Position numbers and translations under genes: made by a program. Below the pieces are notes generated by a model. It did not search any database and was not told the origin of the DNA. It saw only the letters and a list, made by a program, of their open reading frames with translations. A stretch of DNA of 38,634 bases from JBHGBB01 sp041946755 (GTDB lineage: Bacteria; UBP4; UBA4092; JAOAEQ01), in NCBI GenBank assembly GCA_041946755.1, contig JBHGBB010000010.1, positions 1 to 38,634 of the forward strand, read 5' to 3'. How positions within the stretch are numbered: position 1 is the first letter of the stretch; each line of letters begins with the position of its first letter. Shown here one piece after another: positions 16,405 through 25,791 of this stretch.

Positions 16405-19400
16405 ATGAATACCTTATCTCGGAACAAGCTTCGTAAAATCCCGCCACGAGTAATTATCGTCTTTTTGATTCTAGCTTTTGGAATAACACTTACCGGATAT
16501 CTATCATATGAAATTGAGAAAAAAAATCTCAAGCAGAATATCGGAAATAACCTATCGGCGATAGCTGATTTGAAAGTTCGGCAGATAGCTACTTGGCGAA
16601 ATGAACGGCTGGGTGATGCGAGAGTTATTCAAGGAGATCGGATTTTCGCCAATCATATCTCCCGTTGGCTTGCGAACCCGGATGCTGTCGAACTCAAGCC
16701 ACCGCTGGTCGATTGGATGTATAATTTACAAAATTATTATGATTATCGTAGTATCCTCATTCTTGATACCCAAGGGAAAATCCGATTAGCTTCAAACCAA
16801 CAAGATGCACAACTTGGTGAATATGCCTTTGGATTATTCCAGCAAGTCGTACAGAATAAACAAGTAATATTATCTGATTTTCACAAGACCGAAATGCTGG
16901 GAGTGCATCTTGATCTATTGGTACCAATTTTACTCTCAAACCGGGAGCAATCGCAATGTATCGCCGTGGTGTTATTACGGATAAATCCCTACAAAAATCT
17001 CTATCCATTGATTCAGAGTTGGCCTACTCCCAGCACAACGGCAGAAACATTATTAATCCGCCAGGAGGGGAATCAAGTTTTATTCCTCAATGAATTACGA
17101 CATCGGAAAAATACTGCATTACTATTACGCTTACCCATAAGCGAAGCGCGGTTGCCGGCAGCTATGGCGGCGCGGGGGATAGAAGGAATTGTTGAAGGGT
17201 TTGATTATCGACAAGTTCCGGTGCTAGCTGCAGTACGGAGGATTCCGGATAGTCCTTGGTTTATAATTGCAAAAGATGATCAGACAGAAATCTATGCTCT
17301 CTTGCAACGGAGAGCGGTACTCACCACTTTTATAACGGGATTAATGCTTATTATTACCGGTGCGATTGTTATCGTTTGGTGGCGGGAACAGCAGGTGCAG
17401 TTCTATCTGGCCCAATATAATGCTGAACTGGAGCGGAAAGCGTTAGTATCCCATTTCGAATATCTGATTAAATATGCCAATGATATTATTCTGTTAATGG
17501 ATGATACTGGGAAGATTATTGAAGTGAACGATCGGGCGGTTGCAACCTATGGCTATTTTCGGGAAGAATTACTTGGGATGAATATCAAAAACCTTCGTGC
17601 TCCAGAATCGTTCAGTGAAGAAAAAATCCATATTCGCGAAGCAACGCAAAAAAATGGGTTGATCTATGAAGCTATCCATAAACGGAAAGATGGAACAACG
17701 TTTCCTGTAGAAGCTAGTGCGCGAGAGATTAAGGTTGAAGAAGAACAATATCTTCAACTGATTATTCGTGATATCTCTGAACGTAAGCAGGCAGAAGAAA
17801 CATTGCGGAAAAATGAAAAGCGGTTGAGAATTGAAAAGGAATTTGTTGACAATATGTTCAATGTTTCAGCCGACACGATTTTTGTTTTTGAACCCACTAC
17901 CGGAAAAGCGGTTCGCTGGAATGATGCCTTTAGGAGAGTATCAGGATATACCGACGATGAAATTGCGACGCTCAAAGCGCCTGATTCCTACTATAACCAA
18001 GAAGATTTAATCCGAGCGGATAGTGCAATCCAGAATATTGTTAAGGCAGGTAAGGGTACGGTCGAATTAACTCTGTTGACCAAGAAAGGAAAAGCTGTTC
18101 CTTTCGAGTACTCTGCGGCAATTGTTCCGGATAAAGAAGGTGTATCGCAGTGGTTCATTTCTATTGGGAGAGATCTCACGGATCGCAAACGGGCAGAAGA
18201 AGCGTTAAAAGAAAGCCAAGAGAAACTTCGTTTGTTTATTGAGCATGCGCCGGCTGCGCTTGCCATGTACGATCGCGATATGCGATACCTTGCCGTCAGT
18301 CGCCGTTGGATTTCCGACTTTCATTTGCATCATATCAACCTTATTGGAAAATCCCACTATGATGTCTTTCCTGAACTTACCGACGAAATAAAAGCAATAC
18401 ATCAACGCGGTATGAACGGAGAAGTAATCAAAAGTGATGAAGCCAAGTTTGAACGAGCCGATGGTTCTATACAGTGGCTGTGTTGGGAGATGTTACCGTG
18501 GAAATCGGCGGATGGGTCGATTGGTGGTATCATTATTTTTAACGAAGATATCACCGAGCGAAAATTGGCGGAGAAAACATTACAGGACAGTGAAGAGAAA
18601 TATCGGTCATTGTTTATTAATATGAATGAAGGAGTGGCGATCCATCAGTTAATTTATGATGATCAACATCACCCAATTGACTATATTCTGCTAGATATAA
18701 ATCCAAAATATGAAGCCATAACTGGAATAACTCTCAAGCAAGCGATTGGCCATCGCGCAAGTATAATATCTCAAAATAATCAGGTACCATATCTTGATAT
18801 ATATTCCGAAGTGGTTCGAAGTGGTAAGCCAGTACGATTTGGGGCTTATTTTGAGCCGATGAATAAGCATTTTGATATTTCAGCAATATCTTTTGGCGAG
18901 AATCGGTTTGCTACAATCTTTACCGATATTACCGACCGGAAGAAAGCAGAGATAGCGTTAATTCGATCGCACGAGCGTATCCGTAAGTTTATCGACTCCA
19001 GTATAATCGGTGTGGTCATTGCTGCTCCGGATGGAAAGGTAACTGAAGCGAATGATTATTATTTGCGTACTATTGGATATACACGTGAAGAGTTCGAAAA
19101 AGGATTAGTTGACTGGCGAACGATTACTCCTCAAGAATGGATTCCAGCAGATGAACAGGCTATTGCTGAATTACGTGCCCGGGGTGTCTGCACTCCATAT
19201 GAAAAAGAATATATACGTCGCGATGGAACTAAGGTTTCAGTTTTCTTGTCTGATACCATGCTCCCCGGTCCGGAAGAACAAATTGCCGCATTTGTTCTTG
19301 ATATTACCGAACGGAAACGAATCGAAAATGAGATCGCGATGTCGAAGAATTTCTTAGAGAGAATTATCGATTTAAGCCCATTTGCGATGTGGATATCGGA

Positions 19401-21375
19401 TGATAAAGGCATCCTCCTACGGGCGAACCAAGCGCTCCGAGAAGCATTGAATGTAACCGATAAACAAATTATCGGTAGATATAATGTGTTTGAAGACCAG
19501 AACTTAATCGAACTGGGAGTGATGCCCCAGATCGAATCTGTTTTCCATAAAGGGATTCCCACGCGGTTCAGTATTCCCTGGCAAGCGAGTAAAGGTGGTA
19601 GAGATAGTTTTGAAGGAGCTAGAGACCTTTTTATTGATGTCTCCATGTTTCCGATAAAGAATAACGCTAATAAAGTATGTAATGTAGTATGCCAGTGGAT
19701 TGATATAACCAATCTTAAATTTACAGAGGAATCCTTACGAGACAAGCTTAATCGATTGCAACTACTTAAAATGTTTTATGAAACCTTAGCGTTATCGCTC
19801 GATTTAAAACAAGTATTTCAAAAGGTATATGACCTTATCCCAAAGTATCTTAAAGTTGATCGAGCGAGTTTATTCCTTTATGATGAAAACATGAAAGGAT
19901 TGATTAGCGACCATTTAATCGGAGTAGAACGTCCCGGACAAGTCTCTGACTCTGCACCGCAGCCAATAGGGTATAGTATTTCCGGGAAATGTTTCCAGGA
20001 TGCCAAGCCAATTGTAATTAATGATTGTTCGCAAACGGATTTAATTCCTCAAAAATATATTGATCTCCTGAAGTTGAAGTCTACGGTTGCGGTACCTATT
20101 ATCAGTAAGCAAAAAGTTATTGGTGTTTTACGAATAGATGATTGTATTCAACGTAATCGGTTTAAGGAAGCGGATATTGAACTCTATTCTATGATTGCAG
20201 AACAATTAGGAATTATCATCGAGAATGCCTGGTTGTTTACTGAACGAAAACAAGCTGAAGAAGCGCTAAAAAATACCGCAGAACGGTTAAATGAAGCACA
20301 AAGTATCGCCCATATTGGTAGTTGGGAGTTGGACCTGATCACCAATGTTCTAACCTGGTCTGACGAAATCTATCGAATCTTCGAAATCGATCCCAATAAA
20401 TTTGGCGCTTCTTATGTTGCTTTCCTTGCCGCAATTCATCCGGATGACCGTCAGGCGGTCGATTTTGCTTATACCAATTCACTCAAAACCCACACTCCGT
20501 ATACCATTGATCATCGGCTGCTTTTTCCAAATGGTCGGATAAAATATATTCATGAACAATGCGAAACTTTCTACGAGAATAACCAGCCTATCCGTTCGTT
20601 AGGAACCATTCAAGATATTACCGAGCGCAAGCAAGCAGAAGAAGAAGTCCGGAAATTGAATACCGAACTCGAACAGCGGGTGAAAGACCGGACCGCTGAA
20701 TTGGAATCGGTAAATAAAGAACTAGAAGCGTTTTCCTATTCCGTTTCGCATGATTTACGCGCGCCTTTACGGTCGATTGCCGGATTTAGCAATATTATCT
20801 TGGAGGATTATGCGGTGAAACTTGACGATGAAGGGAAGGATTATCTCCAACGAATCATAGCCTCTACTGAACGAATGGGGCAACTTATTGATGATATGCT
20901 AACGTTGTCACGGGTAACCCGAAAAGAAATGGTTGAGGAAGAAGTAGACTTGAGCAAATTAGCAGAATCGATTGTTTCGGAATTACAGACGCACGAACCA
21001 GAACGAAGTATTGAATTTCGATGTACTCCGGATTTGAAAGTAGTCGGGGACCCGGTTTTACTAACCCAACTGCTTGAAAATCTATTAGAAAATGCGGTAA
21101 AGTTTACAAAAAATCAGGAAAGTGCTAAAATAGAACTAGGGAAGATTGAGCAACAAGGGCAAGCGATGTATTTTGTGCGGGATAACGGAGCGGGATTCGA
21201 TATGCAATATATCCATAAGCTATTTCAACCATTCCAGCGATTACATCGCGTTGAAGATTTTCCTGGAACCGGAGTTGGATTAGCTACCGTGCGGCGTATT
21301 ATCGCCCGGCATAAAGGCAGGATCTGGGCGGAAGGGCAGGTTGATCACGGCGCGACATTCTATTTCACGTTATAA
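16405..21375 (+). CDS. Multi-PAS/GAF membrane sensor histidine kinase
   Basis: A 1656-residue kinase. A first membrane segment (about 14-36) and a second (about 305-325) enclose a periplasmic, Cache-like sensing region. Then come, approximately, PAS1 349-470, PAS2 478-600, PAS3 608-725, PAS4 732-855, PAS5 860-980, PAS6 980-1110, GAF 1115-1282, and PAS7 1294-1415, most joined by the typical DITERKQAEE linker. A coiled coil precedes HisKA with the phosphorylated His1449 in VSHDLRAPLRSI. The ATPase domain has the N box (LLENLLENAVKFTKN), DNGAGFDM and GTGVGLATV. All kinase motifs are intact. AGGGAGGT precedes the ATG. No receiver is fused; the two receiver proteins downstream are likely partners. 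Ligands cannot be told; PAS domains often bind haem, flavin or small molecules. Confidence 0.94.
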   Translation: MNTLSRNKLRKIPPRVIIVFLILAFGITLTGYLSYEIEKKNLKQNIGNNLSAIADLKVRQIATWRNERLGDARVIQGDRIFANHISRWLANPDAVELKPPLVDWMYNLQNYYDYRSILILDTQGKIRLASNQQDAQLGEYAFGLFQQVVQNKQVILSDFHKTEMLGVHLDLLVPILLSNREQSQCIAVVLLRINPYKNLYPLIQSWPTPSTTAETLLIRQEGNQVLFLNELRHRKNTALLLRLPISEARLPAAMAARGIEGIVEGFDYRQVPVLAAVRRIPDSPWFIIAKDDQTEIYALLQRRAVLTTFITGLMLIITGAIVIVWWREQQVQFYLAQYNAELERKALVSHFEYLIKYANDIILLMDDTGKIIEVNDRAVATYGYFREELLGMNIKNLRAPESFSEEKIHIREATQKNGLIYEAIHKRKDGTTFPVEASAREIKVEEEQYLQLIIRDISERKQAEETLRKNEKRLRIEKEFVDNMFNVSADTIFVFEPTTGKAVRWNDAFRRVSGYTDDEIATLKAPDSYYNQEDLIRADSAIQNIVKAGKGTVELTLLTKKGKAVPFEYSAAIVPDKEGVSQWFISIGRDLTDRKRAEEALKESQEKLRLFIEHAPAALAMYDRDMRYLAVSRRWISDFHLHHINLIGKSHYDVFPELTDEIKAIHQRGMNGEVIKSDEAKFERADGSIQWLCWEMLPWKSADGSIGGIIIFNEDITERKLAEKTLQDSEEKYRSLFINMNEGVAIHQLIYDDQHHPIDYILLDINPKYEAITGITLKQAIGHRASIISQNNQVPYLDIYSEVVRSGKPVRFGAYFEPMNKHFDISAISFGENRFATIFTDITDRKKAEIALIRSHERIRKFIDSSIIGVVIAAPDGKVTEANDYYLRTIGYTREEFEKGLVDWRTITPQEWIPADEQAIAELRARGVCTPYEKEYIRRDGTKVSVFLSDTMLPGPEEQIAAFVLDITERKRIENEIAMSKNFLERIIDLSPFAMWISDDKGILLRANQALREALNVTDKQIIGRYNVFEDQNLIELGVMPQIESVFHKGIPTRFSIPWQASKGGRDSFEGARDLFIDVSMFPIKNNANKVCNVVCQWIDITNLKFTEESLRDKLNRLQLLKMFYETLALSLDLKQVFQKVYDLIPKYLKVDRASLFLYDENMKGLISDHLIGVERPGQVSDSAPQPIGYSISGKCFQDAKPIVINDCSQTDLIPQKYIDLLKLKSTVAVPIISKQKVIGVLRIDDCIQRNRFKEADIELYSMIAEQLGIIIENAWLFTERKQAEEALKNTAERLNEAQSIAHIGSWELDLITNVLTWSDEIYRIFEIDPNKFGASYVAFLAAIHPDDRQAVDFAYTNSLKTHTPYTIDHRLLFPNGRIKYIHEQCETFYENNQPIRSLGTIQDITERKQAEEEVRKLNTELEQRVKDRTAELESVNKELEAFSYSVSHDLRAPLRSIAGFSNIILEDYAVKLDDEGKDYLQRIIASTERMGQLIDDMLTLSRVTRKEMVEEEVDLSKLAESIVSELQTHEPERSIEFRCTPDLKVVGDPVLLTQLLENLLENAVKFTKNQESAKIELGKIEQQGQAMYFVRDNGAGFDMQYIHKLFQPFQRLHRVEDFPGTGVGLATVRRIIARHKGRIWAEGQVDHGATFYFTL

Positions 21376-21379
21376 ACTT

Positions 21380-21406
21380 TAACCACCAAGACTCCAAGCC
21401 ACCAAG
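21380..21406. repeat. Left inverted repeat flanking the GxxExxY pseudogene
   Basis: This 27-base sequence (TAACCACCAAG...CACCAAG) matches the reverse complement of 21814-21840 at 23 of 27 positions. It starts 5 bases after the kinase stop codon. Confidence 0.75.
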
Positions 21407-21409
21407 TAT

Positions 21410-21805
21410 ATGTTAAATTATGAACCGGTTTCAGCAGAGCTAGATGCAATTGCGAAAATTATCGTTGATGCGGCGTTCAAAGTCCATAAATCTATAGGGG
21501 CCGGATTATTAGAATCAGTGTATGAAGTTTGTCTCGTATATGAGTTGAAATGATATGGACTTAAAGTAGAAAAACAAGTAACAGTTCCAGTGATCTATGA
21601 AAATGTTCGCCTCGATGCTGGGTTACGCTTGGATTTACTGGTTGAAAATAGTGGTATCGTTGAAATAAAAGCTGTAGACCAGATGAATCCGGTTTTTGAA
21701 GCACAGGTTTTAAGCTATTTAAAACTAGCCGGGAAGCGATTAGGTTTGTTAATAAATTTCAATGTTCCATTAATAAAAGATGGCATTAAACGAATAATTT
21801 TATAA
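21410..21805 (+). pseudogene. GxxExxY family gene interrupted by an in-frame TGA
   Basis: Read from the ATG at 21410, the frame gives MLNYEPVSAELDAIAKIIVD and then HKSIGAGLLESVYE, which is the GxxExxY signature. At codon 48 (21551-21553) it meets TGA between ELK and YGLKVEKQV. The same frame then continues without break through LRLDLLVENSGIVEIKAVD, EAQVLSYLKLAGKRLGLLINF to a TAA at 21803-21805. The family usually has Arg or Lys at this point, so one C-to-T change in a CGA codon explains it. The family is related to PDDEXK nucleases by fold (recollection), and its role is unknown. The downstream part could restart at a later codon, but the signature motif would be lost. Inverted repeats frame the gene, suggesting it arrived as a unit between the kinase and receiver genes. 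Confidence 0.82.
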
Positions 21806-21813
21806 AAATAGAC

Positions 21814-21840
21814 CTTGGTGTCTTAGTGCCTTGGTGGTTA
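21814..21840. repeat. Right inverted repeat flanking the GxxExxY pseudogene
   Basis: CTTGGTGTCTTAGTG followed by CCTTGGTGGTTA forms the inverted partner of 21380-21406, 23 of 27 bases matching. It ends 4 bases before the GGAGG ribosome site of the receiver gene. Confidence 0.75.
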
Positions 21841-21856
21841 GAATGGAGGTATTATT

Positions 21857-22294
21857 GTGGTGAATCATAGATCGAAAATTATTCTATTGGTGGAAGACAA
21901 TCCGGATGATATCGAATTAACCCAACGGGCATTAAAAAAAGGGAAAATCCTGAATGAGTTGATTATTGCCCGGGATGGCGATGAAGCGCTGAGCATTCTT
22001 CTGGGGAATAAAGATAAAGCGGCATTAAGACCGGAATTGGTGCTGCTCGATTTAAAACTGCCGAAAATAGATGGATTAGAAGTGTTACGGCAAATTCGGA
22101 ACAATGAACAGACGAAATTGATACCCGTAGTTATTTTAACTTCTTCTAAGGAAGAGAAAGATTTGGTCAATGGCTATTCATTAGGTGCGAATAGTTATAT
22201 CCGGAAACCGGTAAATTTCGAACAGTTTGTTGAAGCAGTACAACAGCTTGGTCTTTATTGGTTGGTACTCAATGAATCCCCACCGAAAGGATAG
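21857..22294 (+). CDS. Single-domain response regulator (CheY/Rcp1-like)
   Basis: A 145-residue receiver domain without an output domain. The acidic pocket is LLVEDNPDD, the phospho-acceptor is Asp65 in LVLLDLKLPKIDG, the switch Thr is in VVILTSS, and the conserved Lys is in YIRKPVNF. The form resembles Rcp1-type regulators that pair with multi-PAS or phytochrome-like kinases of the type encoded just upstream. The start is GTG at 21857, placed 7 bases after GGAGG (21845-21849); a second GTG follows directly. It likely takes phosphate from the 1656-residue kinase, either as an end point or as a shuttle. This pairing is inferred from gene order. Confidence 0.92.
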   Translation: MVNHRSKIILLVEDNPDDIELTQRALKKGKILNELIIARDGDEALSILLGNKDKAALRPELVLLDLKLPKIDGLEVLRQIRNNEQTKLIPVVILTSSKEEKDLVNGYSLGANSYIRKPVNFEQFVEAVQQLGLYWLVLNESPPKG

Positions 22295-22300
22295 AAACAT

Positions 22301-22378
22301 TTACCGCAGAGCTCGCAGAGAAGGCAGAATATAAATAATAAGTATCATTCTTAGCGATCTCAGCGGTCTCTGCGGTTA
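22301..22378. repeat. Degenerate inverted repeat with GCAGAG words
   Basis: Left part TTACCGCAGAGCTCGCAGAG (22301-22320) and right part 22352-22378, whose reverse complement starts TAACCGCAGAGACCGC, form an imperfect inverted repeat around an AT-rich centre of about 25-30 bases. It resembles the ACCGCAGAGACGCAGAG repeats seen between genes in many bacteria (recollection). It fills the gap between the two receiver genes. Confidence 0.55.
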
Positions 22379-22386
22379 TAATACTT

Positions 22387-24132
22387 ATGATAAAACCTCT
22401 TCGGGTTCTGATTGTAGAAGATTCAAATGATGATGTTCAACTCCTGCTTCGAGAATTACGAAAAGGTGGATATGATCCTGTTCATACCGTAGTACAAACT
22501 GCAGCAGACCTTCAGAACTCCATTAATACTCAATCATGGGATATCGTTATTTCCGATCATTCCATGCCGCAATTCGATGCACCCGCAGCCTTAAAAATCA
22601 TTCGCGAAAAGTATATCGATCTACCGTTTATTCTGGTTTCCGGAAGTATCGGCGAAGATAAAGCGGTGGAAATCATGAAATCCGGTGCCCAGGATTTTAT
22701 TTCGAAAGATAAACTCAAACGGTTAATTCCTGCTATTGACCGTGAACTGGCGGAAGCCGGTCTTCGTCAGGAAAAACGACATGCCGATGAAGCCCTCCGG
22801 ATTGCTGGAAAAGAATGGCGAGCGACCTTCGATGCGATTAATGATGCAGTAAGTCTTCTGGATAAAGATGGGAAAATAATCCGATGCAATAAATCGTTTC
22901 AGCAATTTATACAGAAACCATTTAAAGAGATTTTAGGTCAGTTCATTTGGAAATTGGTTTATGGAACCGAGGCTCCGCCGGAAATATGTATATTTCATAA
23001 GATGAAAACGACTAACCATCGGGCAACCTCATTGATTGAAATAAATCATCAATGGTTACTAATTTCGTTCGATCCCCTAACTAATGATGATGGAAAATTA
23101 TCCGGCGCGGTATTTATCTTAACCGATGTAACCGATTTAGAGAAAGCAAAAGAGTCGCTCCGGATATCTGAAGAGAAATATCGCTCTTTAGCGGAAAATA
23201 TGAATGATATTGTATATTCAATTAATATGGAAGGAGTCCTTACTTACATCGGGCCACAAATTGCCCGATATGGTCTTGTTCAAGATAAAGTCATTTCTTC
23301 TAATTTCCTGGATTTTATTTATCCTGAAGATCGAGATAGGATTATGCAGGATTTTCAAACTACAGTCGATACCGGTAATGAGTTTGTAACTCAATTTCGG
23401 ATTCAAGATCAATCCGGTCAGATTTTTTGGTTGGAAGAAAATGGTAAATTGCATTATGATGCCATAGGAACAATGATGGGGATAACCGGGATTTTACGCG
23501 ATGTTACCGACCGGAAACGGGCTGAAATCGCATTAGAAAAAAGCTATCGCGACTTACGCCGGGTGCTTGATGAAACGGTTAACGCGTTAGCCTCAGCATT
23601 AGAAACCCGGGATCCATATACTGCCGGGCATGAACGCCGAGATGCGCAATTAGCATGTGCGATTGCGAAAGAAATGGGATTATCAGAAAACCACATTGAA
23701 GGGATTCGAATCGGTGCATTACTTCACGATATCGGGAAAATCTCAATTCCAGCAGAAATATTGAGTAAACCGGGAAAATTAACGAGTCTGGAATTTGAAT
23801 TGATTAAGGCTCATCCGCAAGTTGGATTTGATATTCTCAAAAATGTCGAGTTTCCCTGGCCGGTAGCACAAATCGTGTATCAGCATCAGGAACGATGGGA
23901 TGGCTCCGGATATCCGCAAAAGCTTAACGCTGACCAGATTATTCTGGAAGCGCGAATTTTAGCAGTGGCTGATGTCGTGGAAGCGATGAGTTCGCATCGG
24001 CCATATCGTCCGGCGTTTGGAATTGATATAGCGTTGGAAGAAATCGAAAAGAATAAAGGGATTCTCTACTATCCACAAGCAGTCGATGCTTGTCTACGTC
24101 TATTTCACGAAAATAAATTCAAATTCGAATAA
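22387..24132 (+). CDS. Response regulator with REC-PAS-PAS-HD-GYP layout, c-di-GMP phosphodiesterase
   Basis: This 581-residue cytoplasmic regulator has a receiver at about 4-125 (LIVEDSNDD, phospho-acceptor Asp57 in ISDHSMP, SKDKL), PAS1 at about 140-258 (ATFDAINDAVSLLDKDG), PAS2 at about 265-385 (YRSLAENMNDIVYSI) and HD-GYP at about 395-575. The HD-GYP motifs are complete: GHERRDAQLA, LLHDIGKISIP, the His in AHPQVGFDIL, HQERWDGSGYP and ADVVEAM. It should therefore cleave the messenger c-di-GMP, with activity set by phosphorylation and PAS ligands. It follows the single-domain receiver and the large kinase, which suggests a kinase-to-c-di-GMP pathway. No ribosome site is evident before its ATG, and a repeat lies directly upstream. 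It is convergent with the papain-family gene. Confidence 0.94.
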   Translation: MIKPLRVLIVEDSNDDVQLLLRELRKGGYDPVHTVVQTAADLQNSINTQSWDIVISDHSMPQFDAPAALKIIREKYIDLPFILVSGSIGEDKAVEIMKSGAQDFISKDKLKRLIPAIDRELAEAGLRQEKRHADEALRIAGKEWRATFDAINDAVSLLDKDGKIIRCNKSFQQFIQKPFKEILGQFIWKLVYGTEAPPEICIFHKMKTTNHRATSLIEINHQWLLISFDPLTNDDGKLSGAVFILTDVTDLEKAKESLRISEEKYRSLAENMNDIVYSINMEGVLTYIGPQIARYGLVQDKVISSNFLDFIYPEDRDRIMQDFQTTVDTGNEFVTQFRIQDQSGQIFWLEENGKLHYDAIGTMMGITGILRDVTDRKRAEIALEKSYRDLRRVLDETVNALASALETRDPYTAGHERRDAQLACAIAKEMGLSENHIEGIRIGALLHDIGKISIPAEILSKPGKLTSLEFELIKAHPQVGFDILKNVEFPWPVAQIVYQHQERWDGSGYPQKLNADQIILEARILAVADVVEAMSSHRPYRPAFGIDIALEEIEKNKGILYYPQAVDACLRLFHENKFKFE

Positions 24133-24142
24133 TCCTTACAAA

Positions 24143-24175
24143 AAAGAAGGAGCGAGATTACCTCGCCCCTTCTTT
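24143..24175. terminator. Bidirectional stem-loop terminator between convergent genes
   Basis: Arms AAAGAAGG...GCGAG and CTCGC...CCTTCTTT pair with one internal mismatch around the loop ATTAC. On the minus strand the stem is followed by a T-run (complement of AAAAAA at about 24140-24145), so it should end the peptidase transcript; on the plus strand the T-tract is weaker. It sits 10 bases after the HD-GYP stop codon. Confidence 0.75.
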
Positions 24176-24209
24176 CTGATAACTGACAACTCATTACTGA
24201 CAACTAAAT

Positions 24210-25724
24210 TTACCGATACAACTGCCAATTACTGCTACTGGTAACATGTGCTGATTGGGTTAATGCATTCAAACAAACGCTAGCATTAGCGGTGTCAACT
24301 TCAGTATCAGTCCAGGTAACTCCGGCATCGCTATAATAGGTTTCATGTTGGTTTGCTCTTGCCAAGCTACTTCCACCGGCACCAGAGATTTGGTCTTCAA
24401 TGGGAATCGGCCAGGCGTATCCCGGCGTGGTGAGCTTAACGACTACCGAGAATCGCCGTCCAGCAGTTAAAGTAAAGGGTGAATCTAAAACAATTGTGCT
24501 ATATCCCGGAACCGCAATAGTCCCGGTTTTAGTACCAACCAACGTTCCACTGCGTGGTGCATCTACTGAGACGTCATCATAAACATAGATTTCATAACTT
24601 GAGCTAGTAGCTCCAGCATAGAAGCTTACCGCAGCAAGTTGGTCGCTATCTGCAGCGGTATATATCGCCGCAAACCAACCGGTATAGGTATATAAAAAAC
24701 CCCAGCCGTCGGTCCAACCGAGCGGATCGTATTGGTAAACTCGATTATAACTGGTAGTCGGTTCTGCATAACGGAATACCGCATTATAGGTACCAATATT
24801 GGTATCATAATAAGAAATATAGAAATAGCCATTTTCTCCGTAATACGTTCCCCAACTGTTTTTGAAAATAAAAGCTCCATTTCCCGGAGGAGTGCTAGTA
24901 AAGTAACTCGCTGGGAAATCATCATTCCAACCGACTAAAGCTATTGCATGATTGGTTCCACTGGCACCATTATAATAATAGGCATAATGACTGCCATTAT
25001 AATAACTATCATTATGATAATATGAACTATATACTGCTCCATAGTTCATAATTGCATATTTAATATTATCGTTGTCGGTATAACTATCTCGTTCTGGAAT
25101 AAAATCGACATTCATAATCCGCTTTTTCGGTGATTTATCCATAGGGGATAGTCCACTGGTTGCATTATAAGGATCATCAGTTTCGAGAATCGGACCTGAC
25201 CATCGGGCAAGATATGCGGTTGCTTTATAATGGTTACCACCGTCATCATGCATGCGATTGAATCCTTCAGAATAATAAGAATAAGTTGTGCTCAATAGAT
25301 TTTTCATATTATTTTCTGAAAAATCCCAAGTCTCTGCAGGAAGCAGACACGATTCTAGCGAAGCATATGCCGCATGTGCCCAGCAACTTCCAGCTGAGCC
25401 TTGGTTCCGAATCGGGGTAACTTTTCCCGTACTCCGCAAATCATAAAATGAGGGTGGTGCAAATGATTTATCGATTGGATATATTTTTTGTCCTTTCGTA
25501 TGCGATAAATCTACCGTTGGGGGAATAAATCCTAAGCCTTTACCATTAGCGGTAAGCGATTGAATTTTACCTTGTTTCAAATTATCAAGGTATTTGAGAT
25601 AATCGGGATTTATCGGAGCGCGGGTATGTTTTAAAGTCTCCTGCGCGAACCCCAGACTAAATCCTACTATAAACAGTACTGCTACTACTAAAGCAACGGC
25701 AACAACTATTTTTTTATGCTGCAT
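24210..25724 (-). CDS. Secreted papain-family (C1A) cysteine peptidase with lectin-like domain
   Basis: An exported cysteine peptidase of 504 residues from the ATG at 25724. That start has GGAGG 6-7 bases upstream and lies downstream of a good promoter whose start point excludes the longer reading. Signal peptide: MQHKKIVVAVALVVAVLFIV. A pro-region follows, then the catalytic domain with the oxyanion Gln and nucleophile Cys114 in RNQGSAGSCWAHA, His259 in GTNHAIALVGW and Asn289 in FKNSWGTYYGENG. The region after about residue 320 (YQYDPLGW, VSFYAGATSSSYEIYVYDD, GRRFSVVVKLTTPGY) fits the lectin-like domain found with such peptidases. The C-terminus is SSNWQLYR, matching SNWMLYQ in the hydrolase at 12415. 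It probably degrades or processes extracellular protein. Confidence 0.93.
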   Translation of the reverse strand: MQHKKIVVAVALVVAVLFIVGFSLGFAQETLKHTRAPINPDYLKYLDNLKQGKIQSLTANGKGLGFIPPTVDLSHTKGQKIYPIDKSFAPPSFYDLRSTGKVTPIRNQGSAGSCWAHAAYASLESCLLPAETWDFSENNMKNLLSTTYSYYSEGFNRMHDDGGNHYKATAYLARWSGPILETDDPYNATSGLSPMDKSPKKRIMNVDFIPERDSYTDNDNIKYAIMNYGAVYSSYYHNDSYYNGSHYAYYYNGASGTNHAIALVGWNDDFPASYFTSTPPGNGAFIFKNSWGTYYGENGYFYISYYDTNIGTYNAVFRYAEPTTSYNRVYQYDPLGWTDGWGFLYTYTGWFAAIYTAADSDQLAAVSFYAGATSSSYEIYVYDDVSVDAPRSGTLVGTKTGTIAVPGYSTIVLDSPFTLTAGRRFSVVVKLTTPGYAWPIPIEDQISGAGGSSLARANQHETYYSDAGVTWTDTEVDTANASVCLNALTQSAHVTSSSNWQLYR

Positions 25725-25763
25725 GTTTTTCCTCCTTTTTATAGCATTAAATTTAGTCATTAT

Positions 25764-25791
25764 AGTATATAACATTTAAATAGATTGTCAA
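25764..25791 (-). promoter_or_regulatory. Strong sigma-70-type promoter of the papain-family gene
   Basis: On the minus strand a perfect TTGACA (25786-25791) is followed after 16 bases by TATACT (25764-25769). The expected start point near 25757 gives a leader of about 33 bases to the ATG at 25724. Confidence 0.75.

Noticed and set aside
19131..19745. 204-codon open frame antisense to the large kinase gene
   Set aside because: It lies wholly opposite PAS5/PAS6 coding sequence, has no recognisable domain or ribosome site, and its composition reads as a shadow of the kinase frame.
21551..21553. TGA recoded as an amino acid
   Set aside because: TGA is the normal end of rimP at 29765-29767, so the TGA in the GxxExxY gene is best read as a nonsense mutation.
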